DNA of 64,000 bases from Breviolum minutum Mf 1.05b.01 (GCA_000507305.1 DF239023.1:198761-262760), one strand, 5' to 3'. Numbered from the stretch's first letter, positions 10,218-21,359 are shown. Numbers and translations: made by a program. Notes: a model not told the origin generated them from the sequence alone.

Positions 10218-10904
10218 TGGTGGTTACGACATCCGCGGACAGCAGCTGTGGTCAGCATGCGTTGGGGCGTTGCTGAATTTCCACTGGTGGAACATGAACA
10301 CTTGCAAAAGATAAAGGGTTCCAAATTCCAAGAATGAAAAAAAAAGTCTTTGTAAATAAACAGTTTTGATTTCAAAATTGAAGTTTCCCGTCATAAGTTG
10401 CTTGATCCCGCAGTGTGAAAAAAACGAACTTAAGTAAAGCAAATAAAGAAACCAATTAATCATATTTCGAAGGTAGACCTGTTGCCTCTGCTAAGAGTCA
10501 ACAAAAATAGTCTGTTCATTTCAAAATAAGGGCTTTATGTCCTTACTGTAGCTAGTGGTCATCCAAGTACCCTCCATTAAACAAAACCTGCTTCAAGAAC
10601 AAATGCACAGCTTCAATGACACTTGACCTAAACATTGTAGATGCTTCATAGTTCTGGCCTTTGGAACCCAAAAACTTATGGAAAAATGAAAGCCTTAAGC
10701 CCTATTAAATAGAATAGGTTGTCAACCCTACAAATGAAGGAAACGTGAGTTCCCGGAGTTATATATATATATATTGTATTCATTTCCATCACCGGAAAAT
10801 ATTATTACTGCTGTGTTTGTCCTGTATACATCAACTACGATGATCGGAAAGTGGTTACAACACCAGTGTAGTTGAAACAAATCCTAAATGTCATGCTGAT
10901 CACA
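10218..10904. other. No feature recognised
   Basis: AT-rich DNA with a TATATATATAT run near 10,760 and no repeat arm or credible frame. Confidence 0.4.
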
Positions 10905-10967
10905 CCCCATAGGATCCATGGGACTGGTATATTTACCGACATTAACTGTTGACACTATGTTGATACT

Positions 10968-11079
10968 TATTGGTAAGTTAGTATAGATTTCACTGAAATA
11001 GCCGGTGATTTCCCTTCCAAATAGCTACCTTGTGGGGTTTTTAGGTCGTGTTTTTGGTCGCGTTTTCATATGACCAGAT
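10968..11079. repeat. Family K element with family G stub to its left
   Basis: ATAGATTTCACTGAAATAGCC, GATTTCCCTTCCAAATAGCTACC, TTTGGTCGCGTTTTCATATGACCAGAT follow in family K order. A half family G (GGATCCATGGGACTGGTATATT) lies at 10,912-10,940. Confidence 0.6.
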
Positions 11080-11406
11080 CAGTGCTGTGTGGATCCAAGG
11101 GCTCGGGGGATCCAAGGCTCCGGGGAGGTAACACCCCCATCCTTTCCCAAGCCATGTCCACGATCATTTATTAGGGAAACCGGAATTCAGGGGCCTGTTG
11201 GCAACTTCGTTGGTTGGAAACAAAGTGCCTGAAAAGTATAGGCCGAAACCTGAAATGAAAGGATCGTCTTCCAACCATCAAGTTTCAAATGCGATTTGCT
11301 TCGTTCTACACCCTGGCAAACTAACAGTGACGATGGAGGATTCCCTATCTTCTCATGGTAAATCTCATCAAAAAATGCTGGATGTTCCAATTTTGCCATA
11401 TTAGAT

Positions 11407-11512
11407 ACTGGTTGGTGGCTGAACCGCCCATCTGAAAAATATTCGTCAAAATGGGTTCATCTTCCACAAATAAGGATGAACATAAAAAAAAATATTTGAA
11501 ACCACCACATAG
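11407..11512. repeat. Family D element
   Basis: TGGTTGGTGGCTGAACCGCCC ... ATATTCGTCAAAATGGG ... ATTTGAAACCACCACATAG. A half family M (AGGTATGACTGGAAGACTAGGG) follows at 11,566-11,587. Confidence 0.75.
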
Positions 11513-11715
11513 TTATGACACCAACCCAAACAATGCCCGAGGATTCAAAAAACACCAAACGTGAGTAGGTATGACTGGAAGACTAGGGATGCAGTAGTAT
11601 AAGGGAAATCCCTCAAAATTACATCAATTACCATACGACTTTGCATCAAAGTTTGATCCACCCAAAATGGATCCCATGAAAAATGACCCCTGCGACTATT
11701 GACTACAGTCACACT

Positions 11716-11824
11716 TACACCCCCGAAATCTAACATAAACACCAAAAATGATGGGCCTTGGAAAATGTATCTCCGGCTTCAAACATGGCTAGTTTCGGTA
11801 TCTATGTTAGATTTCGGGGGTGTA
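11716..11824. repeat. Family E element, near-perfect arms
   Basis: TACACCCCCGAAATCTAACAT and ATGTTAGATTTCGGGGGTGTA are exact inverted 21-base ends. Inner ACACCAAAAATGATGGGCC recurs in the copies at 25.3 and 40.7 kb. Confidence 0.9.
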
Positions 11825-12529
11825 TATCAACAGTTTGCACCCATGGAATTCGAGTATTTTTTCCTACCCAGCCACCAGCCACCGTGCCTAGAAGAAATCG
11901 AGCCAACGTCATTGGATCCTTAAAATCAAAGGTCCATCCTGAGCTGAAGAAAAACAACCAACAAATTCACGGACAACCAACAAAAATAGGGCTTTAAGCA
12001 ACTCATTGAGATTTACAGAGACCTCTTTGTTGACTTCTATCTTTCAAAGCAACTTTACGACAGGGATGTTTCAAGTTTCAATCATCAATTTTTTACCAAC
12101 TTCAAAGAAACATGCTTCTAAAAAATCTAGGGAACCAGGCCGACCGTTCGATTCCATAAGGATTTTTCCACAAAACGCCATCCTCAAAATGTACGACCAA
12201 CAAAAAAGACCTCCACATTAAAATGCAGATCACCTCACCGAAACTGAGAAGGGTTTGAAAGGTTCACCTAAAGATTAAAGGACATATATGCGTTTCGTTG
12301 ACCTGTGATTGGGTCCATCCCAAACAGGTTGGTGGTAAACGGTTGGTGGTACCACGGGGCACGCATTTTGTAAGGTTGCATCCATGGTGACCGGTGCACG
12401 TGTTTTTTTTCCTTGATTTTGGGATCAAGATTTGGAATAACTTTGGGTTTCTAAAGGAGTTCTGCTTGCTGTAGTCGGGGTTGCAGTCGGGATGATTTTG
12501 CATCTTATTTCCAAAAACAAACATATTAT
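11825..12529. other. No feature recognised
   Basis: Contains only short open frames without motifs and no recognised repeat arm. Confidence 0.4.
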
Positions 12530-12643
12530 CTATAGCCAAATTATAATATTTCACCAACCTAGATTATTTTGAAATAAGGGGGTTTCCCTTACTGAACCAC
12601 CATTTGGGGTGAGGTTGTGTGAGGTCGCTATAGTTTGACCAGG
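12530..12643. repeat. Family K element, full length
   Basis: CTATAGCCAAATTATAATATT at the left pairs with TATAGTTTGACCAGGCATA at the right. TTCACCAACCTAGATTATT and GTGAGGTTGTGTGAGGTCGC lie inside. Confidence 0.75.
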
Positions 12644-13147
12644 CATATGGGTTCACGCATACAAAATCACAGAAAGAACGCAAACCCTTTGGGAAACCCA
12701 AAAAACTCAAATTCAAGTAATTCAGATTTGCTGGACAAACATTGAAAATTCAGGATTCACGAGGTGTGAAATGAACTTTCATTTGATAAAAATCTGGTGA
12801 TTGTGACATTCTGTAGAGAATTTGACAGTGTTTTCAAATTCTGTTCTTATTAAATGGAAGGAAAGATTATATAGGGATCATTCAAGGGGGATGGAACACG
12901 CATAGTTGAACACAAAGTTTCGGAAAAAAAAGACAGATCGTGGCGAAATCAAAAAAATGCAACTCCAAAAAAAGGCAGAAATTCGTCCAGTCATACTTCA
13001 TAATGGATCCGTTATGGGAAGCACACCTTGGGCCGGTGAATTGAAATTAAACAGTTCCCCTCTTTTCAAAGGGTCCGGGCCAAAAAACAAGGCAAACATC
13101 TTCCAAACATGACTAGTCGGCCGATTTTTTTAAAGAAGTTTTACTGT
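12644..13147. other. No feature recognised
   Basis: Purine-rich DNA. The open frame at 12,906-13,112 is lysine-rich from A runs and shows no motif. Confidence 0.4.
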
Positions 13148-13310
13148 TAACCTGGAGGATCATCCGAGGACTTGTAAGTAATTAGTTGGGACCACCCCTG
13201 TTTGCAAGCCATGGAATCACCGATTTGGAAGAGGTCCCACAACCCGATCCTCAGGGCACGTACAATCACTATGGTTATTATCCACTTACTAACTGGGATG
13301 ACCCTCCGGG
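13148..13310. repeat. Family C element
   Basis: TAACCTGGAGGATCATCCGAGG and TAACTGGGATGACCCTCCGGG form the ends. The interior contains CCATGGAATCACCGATTTGG and ATCACTATGGTTATTA. Confidence 0.7.
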
Positions 13311-13484
13311 AAAACTTACGAACCATGGCACTTAGCAAATGGATCATTTCACCCCATCTATGAGTCATACTATGAGTAGGTTGTAAAAACGTCCCGTAAA
13401 TAGGTGAGATAAACCAACTTATCATAGCTGTCATTAACTTATCAACGATCGTCAGTAACTTCCAACGGGACATCCTACTTGGAG
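13311..13484. repeat. Family A element with truncated or rearranged ends
   Basis: TGGCACTTAGCAAATGG ... GTAGGTTGTAAAAACGTCCCG ... CAACTTATCATAGC ... ACTTCCAACGGGACATCC is family A order. The right terminus is replaced by the start of the next family C element. Confidence 0.55.
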
Positions 13485-13583
13485 GATCATCCCAGCTAGT
13501 AAGTACGTAGTTGGTAACCCCCATTTATACGCCTAAATAATCCCACGTAGGGGACTTACTAACCATGTTTACCAACTACCAGT
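13476..13583. repeat. Family C element lacking its right end
   Basis: TACTTGGAGGATCATCCCAG begins a copy whose interior runs to CTTACTAACCATGTTTACCAAC. The expected GGGATGATCCTCC end is absent, with family I sequence following directly. Confidence 0.6.
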
Positions 13584-13719
13584 TACAGGGCCCCTACCAG
13601 TTATAAGTCGGGCTTTATCTCCACTTATATAGGGGTGAAATAACCCCAGTTACCCATTTGTGTGTCGACCATTGATAGGCGTTATCTCAATGTATATCTG
13701 GATCCAGGGCCCACCTTGT
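13584..13719. repeat. Family I element
   Basis: ACAGGGCCCCTACCAGTTATAA at the left, GATCCAGGGCCCACCTTGT at the right, with TATAGGGGTGAAATAACCCC between. Confidence 0.6.
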
Positions 13720-13837
13720 CTGGTAGTTTTGGTTCACCCAAATGTGGAAAAATGCCGAGTAGGAAGTTATAAGTTTTTTGTTTTGCTGGGGGTTGCTTGG
13801 ATGCCGAAAGGTCCGAGCACCCATTCATGCTCACCAC

Positions 13838-14273
13838 AGGAGACACGGTCTGAGGGTCACGTGTCTGTCCATTGACGGACAGCATTTTCCTGCTCTGAGG
13901 ATCTCTGAGGTGAAGGGTCGGCTAATGAGCCGCTTGACATTGTGTTGATGTGACTCAAGAGCTGCAGCCTCATCTCGATCCCAAGCTGGATCTGCTTCAG
14001 CAGTTCGGCCCGGAGGCCAGAAAGCTCCGAAAGGTTCGAAAACCTCGCAAGAAAAGGCCTAATCCTAGTATGGACTAGACCGGTGGCAACTCCAATTCCT
14101 CCATGTTGTCGCATCGTAGCATTTGGTGGACGATCGGTGGTTGATCCAATTGCCGCCGCAGCGACATGTCGTCTGGAACCAAGGGATGAAAGTAACTGCT
14201 CGACAAGGAAGACAATACGAAGACATCCGCCAGTCAGGACAATATCTATCGCCCCGGAAGTGTCAGTCCCCAA
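13838..14273 (-). CDS. Coding-like GC-rich island, two competing frames
   Basis: This patch is visibly richer in G+C than its surroundings. One minus frame is open for 138 codons from an ATG at 14,273 and includes LSGLRAELLKQIQLGIEMRL. A second minus frame, open but without a start, reads HQHNVKRLISRPFTSEILRA followed by GKCCPSMDR between about 14,020 and 13,838. The second frame resembles, from memory, a segment common in multi-copy dinoflagellate proteins, which makes it my preferred reading. Both may be real on either side of a frameshift. No complete gene can be drawn. Confidence 0.3.
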
Positions 14274-14647
14274 TCAAAAATAGACGCCAAAACTGCTTGC
14301 CGGCGATCCTTAAATCACGCTTCTGTCCTGGAGATCGACATTGAAATGCTCCGGCCCGCAAACGCAAGCATGGAGGTGCCATGCGGCGACAAGTGACGTC
14401 ATCGGCAGCTGACCAACGCCGCCCACTGGGGGTTGCAGCAGAGAGCAGAGTAGGAAGTTGTAAGGGGATTTATACGGCCATTTTGTTCACCCTTGTAGGG
14501 ACTTATCAACTCGAATCTGTGGTCCCCACGGTCACTCGCGCCGAGCATCCACTGACATAGCGTTCTAATTCCACCACAGGTGCCACGAAGTCAGCCTGTC
14601 AGCTGGGATCAAAGGTGATCGGATCAGTGGAAGATTTCACCCCAATA

Positions 14648-14717
14648 TACTCCCCAGAAGATTAACTAACATGGAACATGTGCTCATGGAGTAATCTTCC
14701 AGATCTTCCAGGGTGTA
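14648..14717. repeat. Short family E (GAAGATTAA subtype) element
   Basis: TACTCCCCAGAAGATTAACTA and ATCTTCCAGATCTTCCAGGGTGTA bracket CATGGAACATGTGCTCATGG, which is shared with the 34.5 kb copy. It is about 35 bp shorter than that copy. Confidence 0.6.
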
Positions 14718-15399
14718 CACCATTTATAACCAGGTGAAATACCCCATTTACTCATGCATTTCCTAACCATTGATCCTAACTTTGTGGGACATCTGGGACA
14801 TCCAAGTACTTGCAAATACCTTGTTAGCATCGGTATTTGGACCTCCTAAAGGCCGAACCTCAGGAGATGTGAATATTGTGAATGTGGCTCCTGTCACACC
14901 GAAATCCTCACAAGCTTTATTGGTGAAAAATGCTGAATCCCATCGGATCCGAATCCGGATCCAACATCACCGAATCAAACCAAATCCAAGACGAAAAGGG
15001 GCGAAATTTCACCCGAAAAATTTCCCCATGTATTTTCGGCTATTTATGGGGGCCCCCATCACTCCACCCCATCACTCCATAACCCTCGTATCAAATCCAA
15101 ATCAAAGGCCAACTTATCACCTCGCAAAAAACGAGTGGGTGAACGAACCACCTTGTCCCCGCCCCCTAAAAAAACTCCCCACTGGAAAGTCGGCCCTCAT
15201 GATAGGGACAGATACCTCCAAATTTTTGGGGTGAACAAAAATTATATACTCACCCATAGATTTTTGGCCATTTATAGGGGCGCCCCATGTCACTTATAAC
15301 TCCCAAGGCCCATCTTGCAAGAAAACTAGCCAAGGAGCAGAGATACCAAGATGTAACCTGACATGGAGAGTAGGGAGTAGGGCATCTGGCTAAAATGAA
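14718..15399. other. No gene; scattered family B and I words
   Basis: CCATTGATCCTAACTTTGTGGGACATCTGGGACATCCAAGTAC (14,769-14,811) is a family B right end. The 154-codon plus frame at 14,770-15,234 overlaps it and shows no domain. Confidence 0.4.
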
Positions 15400-15463
15400 A
15401 CGTTATAGGGGTTATAACCCTCATTACTATCCACAAACACCTAAGTATCCTGAACCTCTAAGC
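15400..15463. repeat. Family H half element
   Basis: TTATAGGGGTTATAACCCTC ... ACTATCCAC ... CTAAGTATCCTGAACCTCTAAG is the right half of family H. The left end is missing. Confidence 0.6.
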
Positions 15464-15638
15464 ACCCTTCCCTTATTACTTTGTAAGGGATAAGTTTACC
15501 ACCATCATCCTCCAGTAAGGCGTTATTAAAGCCTGAATTCCTTGGGAAAAACGTGGCATTGGGTGGGTACAGGGCCCCGATTGAACTTTCCAACCAACCT
15601 TGGAAAGTAGGATATCGTTCGAACTGAAGCGTTTGGTT

Positions 15639-15742
15639 TACCCTCCCTGAAACTACCATAGCCCATGAAAATCCACCATTTTGATGGTATTTATCAGGAA
15701 AGATGGGGATGTTCATGGTCTATGTTAGTTTCAGGGAGGGTA
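15639..15742. repeat. Family F element, near-perfect ends
   Basis: TACCCTCCCTGAAACTACCATAG pairs with CTATGTTAGTTTCAGGGAGGGTA, with one mismatch in 23. The centre holds paired ATCCACCATTTTGAT and AAAGATGGGGAT. Confidence 0.9.
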
Positions 15743-16133
15743 ATCTATGTTGCTCCAATTTGGATACGTCCACAGTGGAAAGTGAAGGTTAATATACGGA
15801 TCTCTTTTGACAAAATAGAGTCAGAATTCTGTGGGATCTCCACATGACCCAAGGAATCTACCTTTGGGTTGTCCCCCTTTCCAGTAATCAATGTTTCGGA
15901 AATCCTCAATCTAATTCACCTGCCCAGTAGCTCCTCTAATGCTCTTGGCTAGCATTTGTAAGTCTTGCATAAAATGAACAGCTCGTCCTTTTCAAAAAAC
16001 AAGTAATCATCCCCGATCCTTGGGGTGAAATAATCCCATATATCCCATATCCTTGGGTTACAGTAGGTATAATAACCAGTAGTCAGTAGTCGTTGGAAGC
16101 TAACCTTTGATCCTAACTTCCTGGCCGGGACAT

Positions 16134-16320
16134 CCAAAATAAGGGTTTAATCAGGCGCTAAGGGAAAGAAATGATTACTAGTTGGTGGTTTCCACGCAGT
16201 TGAAAAATCTTAGTCAAAATGCGAATCTTTCCTCAAGTAGGGGTGAAAAAAACAAATGAAACCACCACCAATGGTTAATAAGCCCTTAATAAGTCCCTTG
16301 ATGGGTGGGGTAGGTTGACG
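16134..16320. repeat. Family R element interrupted by a family D element
   Basis: AAATAAGGGTTTAATCAGGC on the left and CCCTTAATAAGTCCCTTGATG then GGGTGGGGTAGGTTGA on the right are family R halves. A family D copy separates them. Confidence 0.55.
16179..16270. repeat. Family D element nested in family R
   Basis: TAGTTGGTGGTTTCCACGC ... GAATCTTTCCTCAAGTAGGGG ... ATGAAACCACCACC. Flanked on the right by CAATGGTTAATAAG, which family R copies carry internally. Confidence 0.7.
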
Positions 16321-16328
16321 AGCCATAA

Positions 16329-16432
16329 CTAGTTGGTGGTTTCAACCCATTCGAAAAACATTCGTCAAATTGGATCATCTCCCCAGGGTTCGGGGTGAAA
16401 ATAAACAATCTTTGAGTTGCCACCACCCAGTA
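16329..16432. repeat. Family D element
   Basis: TAGTTGGTGGTTTCAACCC ... TTCGGGGTGAAAATAAACAATC ... GAGTTGCCACCACCCAGTA. The TTGAGTTGCC variant of the right arm recurs only at 18.65 kb, marking a subfamily. Confidence 0.8.
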
Positions 16433-16438
16433 TAATAT

Positions 16439-16550
16439 GTATCCCTAAGAATCCAGGTATGTCCGAGGAACGGATTACACCATAGAACCCTACTGTAAGG
16501 ATAGGATTGGAACCCAAAAAATCCAGGAACGGGTTTGGATTCTTAGGGTT
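16439..16550. repeat. Family P element
   Basis: TATCCCTAAGAATCCAGG pairs with TTTGGATTCTTAGGG. GGTATGTCCGAGGAACGGATT, GATTGGAACCC and AAAAAATCC match the 9.9 kb copy. Confidence 0.75.
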
Positions 16551-16734
16551 TGGTTTTTCTTCGGATTGGTCCCTCCAAAATATATCTCCAAGTCACAAAC
16601 CTTCACGCCTCTCTGAAGAAACCGTACCATACCTTGGAGGATTCTGCTTCAAAATGGGATGCCGGGGCCTTGAAGAAAACGGAGGTTATAAGTTATAAGT
16701 TAAAACCCCTAGAAATGGCTTCAAAGAAATAGAT

Positions 16735-16930
16735 AACCCGGGGTGAAATATCCTCTATAATTGCAGTTATAACCCGTATAAATGGCTTTACAAATAGGTA
16801 GTGAATAAGGTAACTGGGGTCAAAGCGCCCCTATAGATGGCTTTGTAAATAGGTAACTGGGGTGAAAGCACCCTTGTACATGGAGTTTTTTCACCCTACT
16901 TATAACTGTTTTTTTGGGGCCCACCTTGTA
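16735..16930. repeat. Tandemly reiterated family I material
   Basis: TATAAATGGCTTTACAAATAGG and TAGATGGCTTTGTAAATAGG are two tandem near-copies. TTTTTTTGGGGCCCACCTTGTA closes the right end. The matching left terminus is unclear. Confidence 0.5.
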
Positions 16931-17773
16931 TGGAACTTGCAATCAATTTTATGGCGTCGCCTGAAAGGAAATGTTCAACAAGCACGCGCAAAGACCGAGC
17001 CCTTTGACGTTTACTTGCCGCCAGTCATACCAACGGATGTCCCGTTGGAAGTTATAAGTAGGATCTATGTTTAGGATCAATGTTTTTTGTTTCACCTACT
17101 TTTAAATGGGGGATAGTGGTGGTATATTGGGGTTCCAACACACTGATCCAAACCTTTTACTAACTTCCTGGGTTTTGCTCACACGGGGTTTGCTTTCAAC
17201 ATGCTGAATGAATGGAGTTTGTCAGCTAACATGTCGTGGTGATAACAAACTTTAAGTGACAGCCAACAACCACCTTCTTCATCAACAAGTTGTTACTCAA
17301 CAAGTTGTTACTTCTGATACTTTTTTGAAATCCCTTTGAACATCCTGTCCCAAAACCCAGCTTTCTTGTCAGAAAAAAACAAACACCGACCAACACTAGC
17401 GACTACAGTAATCCCTAGACATCCGAACACCGAAACTGAGAAGATATTTGGACCCCAAAAATTTTTGCCTCAAACCACCGTTCACCTGAGGAGGTATTCG
17501 CCTGGATGTCGAGGGATATATAGATTAAGTAGTGTTATTTCTACCCCATTTACCCATTGATTTTCGGCCATTTACCCCTTGGAAGTCTAACAGTTCGCCT
17601 GTGTGAAAATAGGCCCAAACCCAAAAGGAAAGGCGTTTTTGTGTCTTGCAACTATCCATTTTTCAGGAAAAAATGCTATTACACTTGGGCCATATTTATA
17701 GGGGCTTTAACTATAACCACAACCACAACCAACCCCCCCAAAAAATCCACGGCTTTCGTTTTTCGAGATGCCA
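16931..17773. other. No gene; exact 15-bp tandem duplication at 17,283-17,312
   Basis: CAACAAGTTGTTACT occurs twice in a row and each unit contains the palindrome AACAAGTTGTT. GGAGGTATTCGCCTGGATGTC near 17,490 is a family M fragment. Confidence 0.4.
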
Positions 17774-17881
17774 AACGCTGTCCTTCCCAATAGGTTGCAG
17801 CGCCCCGGCAAGAGTACCGGTTGGCTGCACAGCGGTCGAAGTCTCAATCTCCGACTCCAAGGGCTCTGAGGAATTCTGCCA
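17774..17881 (-). CDS. Coding-like island, possible exon (unknown)
   Basis: A minus frame encodes SSEPLESEIETSTAVQPTGT then LAGALQPIGKD in GC-rich, CpG-containing DNA, bounded on both sides by AT-rich sequence. No start codon, domain or partner exon is visible. Confidence 0.25.
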
Positions 17882-18113
17882 GAAATTGAAGTAGTACATG
17901 GCACCGAAAAAAGAAACAAAAACAACTTGGAGTATGGATGCCAAGTTTAGGTGTTGACACTACATTCATGACATTCCCCGCATCTTTTATTATTTCTATA
18001 TGGCATATATACCTACCCCCAGACGCTCCGGGGATGTATAGGTAGATACACCAGCTCCATGGACGGGGAAAAGGGCCCCCGGAAGTCACCAAAGTTCTTT
18101 CAGTAGGGTGAAC

Positions 18114-18345
18114 TACTTGGATGTCCATGGAAGTTAGTAACGATTGTTATAACCTACTTAAGGGACGTAAACAACCTACTTATATAGGGGTGAAATCACC
18201 CAGTTACTAAGTACCGGCAGGACATCCCAGTAACTCCACTTTTTTGGGGTGTAAATAATCCCAGTGACTGATGTAATTTTGGCCATTCATAGGGGTTATA
18301 TAATTTCCATTTGTATAGCTAGTAGGGCCCTACCTTGTAGAACCC
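18114..18345. repeat. Family A element (18,114-18,232) followed by a family I right half
   Basis: TACTTGGATGTCCATGGAAG at the left and GTACCGGCAGGACATCCCAGTA at the right bound the A copy. TATAGCTAGTAGGGCCCTACCTTGTAG at 18,315-18,341 is a family I end. Confidence 0.8.
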
Positions 18346-18550
18346 AACGGTCAACCTCCTTTTTTGGAGGGTTGACGACTGGAACCATCTTTTCTGGTCA
18401 AATCTTCCAACCCTAGGGGGTTGATTTGGCTTCTATATACGTGTATGGTACAGGATGTTCTAATTATCACGTTACGCATTTCACACTCAATCAGCTAACC
18501 TTGCTTAGCCGGTAAAGTGTTCACTGCACTCCACTTTTTGAGGAACACCA

Positions 18551-18668
18551 TAAAGTTGGTGGCTGAACCAACCCATTTGAAACATATGATCCTCAAATTG
18601 GGTTTATCTTCCCTCTTCCCCAAGTAGGGATGAACATAATGAATATCATATTTGAGTTGCCACCACCG
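18551..18668. repeat. Family D element, GAGTTGCC subtype
   Basis: AGTTGGTGGCTGAACCAACCC ... CTTCCCCAAGTAGGG ... TTTGAGTTGCCACCACC. Confidence 0.7.
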
Positions 18669-19423
18669 TTGCTTAACATAGCGAAAGGACCCCACAAACT
18701 CGGTCACATTTGAGCCAGATGAACTTGGGCATGGTGGCGAAAAAACGACATGTTTGCACACACCAACTGGAACCAAAGAGACCATCTTATCCACTTCCCC
18801 CCAACATATCCAGTCAAAACCGAGGTGAGTTTGATGTTTCAAAGATGTCTGAGGATATATTTTTTCTTAAATCATTTTAAATCCACCTAAAGAAATATCT
18901 GTGTCTCCAAAAAATCTACGCCATGGGTCAATGATGTAAGTTGCTGGGGATCCGGCAAACCATGTCTTTTTTTGTGATGCTTATACGGAGGATATGAACA
19001 TACAGGCAAACCCTGTTGGATCAACCCAATGTTATAATGTGAAAAACCAGGTTCTTCCAAGTGACCTAAACTTGGATGTTTTCAGTGACCTTTTCACTAT
19101 GACATCCAAGTCCCACCGAAGGTGAGGTTTGGTATGACTGGACCTCCTTTTCAACATCTCCCTTCACCTGAGGAGCTATCCACCTGGATGTCTAGGGGGC
19201 CCACATCTTTCCCCCTTATCTTCCAGTCATAGTCGTTGCCTCTTTTGGGATTGGTCTGAGTGAAAGGACGCACCAAACTCACCAGCTGCCCTGCTGGTAG
19301 GGTACTTGGATTTGCGACTGACTCGATGGCTGGCTGGGAAAAAGGTAACAACATATTCTCCCAAATGGTGATGGAAACATGATGATTTATCCCATGGGAT
19401 CCGAATCCGTAAAAATCCAAGGG
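18669..19423. other. No gene; family Q copy at 19,330-19,420 and family M half at 19,130-19,200
   Basis: CTCCCAAATGGTGATGGAAAC and CCCATGGGATCCGAATCCGT are the family Q words also at 39.6 and 42.4 kb. Confidence 0.5.
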
Positions 19424-19564
19424 TACTGGGATGTCCATGGACCGTGGAAGTTACTAACTAGTAAGTTGGTTTATTTCACCTATTTATGGGACGTAAGACA
19501 ACTTACTTATAGGGATGAAATGACAATCCATTGATCCTATTTTTTTTAGCAGGATATCCCAGTA
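19424..19564. repeat. Family A element
   Basis: TACTGGGATGTCCATGGACCG and GCAGGATATCCCAGTA are the ends. TAGTAAGTTGGTTTATTTCACC and GGGACGTAAGACAACTTAC lie inside. Confidence 0.75.
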
Positions 19565-19689
19565 TATTTATACTGCAAATAAGACTTCCCCCGTTATTTC
19601 TGGACGTCCTTCATACTAACAAGGCCCACAAGGTGGGTCTCTACGTGCTGAGCTCGTTTTACATGGAGTGACACTGGGGAAATGGCCAA

Positions 19690-19822
19690 AAAAAAGAAAA
19701 GGTAACTGGGGTTATGTAAAACCCCTATAAATGGAGTTCTAACTAGGTAAGTCTGGTTATTTCACCCATATAAACGAAATTATTTCAGTCTACTTATAAC
19801 TAGTAGGGGCCTACCTTGTACA
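19690..19822. repeat. Family I right-half element
   Basis: Ends TTATAACTAGTAGGGGCCTACC then TTGTACA. Internal TAAATGGAGTTCTAACTAGG is typical. No ACAAGGTGGG end lies to the left. Confidence 0.5.
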
Positions 19823-20224
19823 CACCTGAGGCTGAAAAATCGGAAAGACCAGTTGAGACTGAAACATGCAATCTTTGTGTAGCTCCTGAGAAGATATCTT
19901 GGGACCGCCAAATAATCCATGAACATTATTAACATTATACTATCTTATTTTATATACCTTGCTTTCGGAGCTATTTGGAATGTCAAGTGTCAAGGCATTG
20001 CAAAAAAACGCACAGGTTTTACATTGACATATTTCTTACCCTCTGGTCAACGAAATCGCCATGGAACATGTCACCAAATCTTTCCTAGTAAAATACCATC
20101 AAAAAATGGTGATTTTTCGGCCAGCGATGTTGCTTCTACTGAAGTTACTAACCGATATCCCAACTCTTTGTCCGGGCGTTTCACCCCTTTCTTAATAGGA
20201 TTCTTGGGGGGGTTGGGGGTGATT

Positions 20225-20290
20225 CCCCTATAATCTTCCCTTAAGGTTCCCCAATCTTCCCGTTTGGAATCCTTAAGGTTCCTCAGGAAC
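20225..20290. repeat. Dispersed repeat N (TTCCCGTTTGGAATCCTT)
   Basis: CTTCCCTTAAGGTTCCCCAATC then TTCCCGTTTGGAATCCTTAAGG is shared with 46.40-46.46 and 48.29-48.36 kb in the same orientation. Includes the short palindrome CCTTAAGG. Confidence 0.65.
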
Positions 20291-20425
20291 ACCCCCGTTT
20301 TCTTGAACACCACCCCGTTAAGATGAACCCTATACAACCCCTACACACACCCAGCAGAGTTGGCAAGTGCCTTTCAGCGATGTGATTTCGCCATCGAGCG
20401 AGCTCAAAGCGTCTCTCATTGGAAG

Positions 20426-20533
20426 ATTGGTTGTGTTTTGAACCACCCAATTTGAAAAATATGAGTCAAATGGAATCATTTTCACCAAGCATCGGGGGAT
20501 CAAAAATGAAAGAATCCATTGAAATCAACAGCT
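20426..20533. repeat. Family D element, strongly diverged
   Basis: GTGTTTTGAACCACCCAATTTG, ATATGAGTCAAATGGAATC and CATTGAAATCAACAGCTAG keep the family order with lost terminal pairing. Confidence 0.45.
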
Positions 20534-20554
20534 AGTTGATAAGATTTTGTTTAA

Positions 20555-20662
20555 ACCCTAGTCTTCCAGTCATACCTGCTGAGGTGAACGGTCTTTTGGG
20601 TAGGTTTGGAAAAATTGTTTAGGGTCCAAATACCTCCTCACAAGGTGTTTGGAAGCATAGGG
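20555..20662. repeat. Family M element, best copy
   Basis: CCCTAGTCTTCCAGTCATACC and the right end TGTTTGGAAGCATAGGG are the inverted ends. GAGGTGAACGGTCTTTTGGG and GGGTCCAAATACCTCCTCAC lie inside. Confidence 0.7.
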
Positions 20663-20864
20663 ATATGTCAAAACCCAGTGAATCGTACTGTATATTGAGA
20701 GAGTCTTTAAAAAAAACTTGTAGTTCACACGATAGGATTGATCTTCACCATGAAACATACCTTTTTATGAGGTAAGATAAATCATCTAAGATCGGTAAGA
20801 TAAATCAACTTTATATAAACCCAGATGCTCAATGTATGGGATATTTGCCTACATTTGAGTAGTT

Positions 20865-21000
20865 TACTTGGATGTCCATGGAAGTTAGTAACTAGTTGGC
20901 AAGTTGGTTTATAATCTACTTAAGGGACTTATAATCTACTTATATAATCTTATATACGGGTTATAACCCAGTTACTAAGTACCGGCAGGACATCCCAGTA
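20865..21000. repeat. Family A element
   Basis: TACTTGGATGTCCATGGAAG and ACCGGCAGGACATCCCAGTA bound tandem TATAATCTACTTA words. A family G stub (AATGTATGGGATATTTGCCTAC) sits just to the left. Confidence 0.85.
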
Positions 21001-21359
21001 GGGGGTAAATGTAGGTTACTATCCCAGTCCCATTGAGCGGACCTGGGAAATTCGTTTTCGCCTCTGAAAGTTGGAGAAACAGTTCCGAGCTTCCGAGTTC
21101 CAATAAATTTTCCCCACCCCGGGTTTTGGTACATCCTGAAACTATCAACTGGGTTCAGCTGACTAAAAATAACCATCTCAAAAGAAAATCGTGTGTTAAA
21201 CTTGTCTGCTTAGCTTTTTTTCGAAAAAAAAAACACATCCCTGGCAATTCTGTGTGACCTTTTTTGGGATGGTGAAGTGACCCTTTCAAAGGTTGTTGGT
21301 GACCTCCAGTTGCGGGATAAAAGGTCACTTTGAATCACCTGGTCTCTGTTCACCAACTT

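Noticed and set aside
14770-15234. 154-codon plus frame
   Set aside because: It begins inside a family B end and its composition (proline/asparagine from CC and AA runs) is not protein-like.
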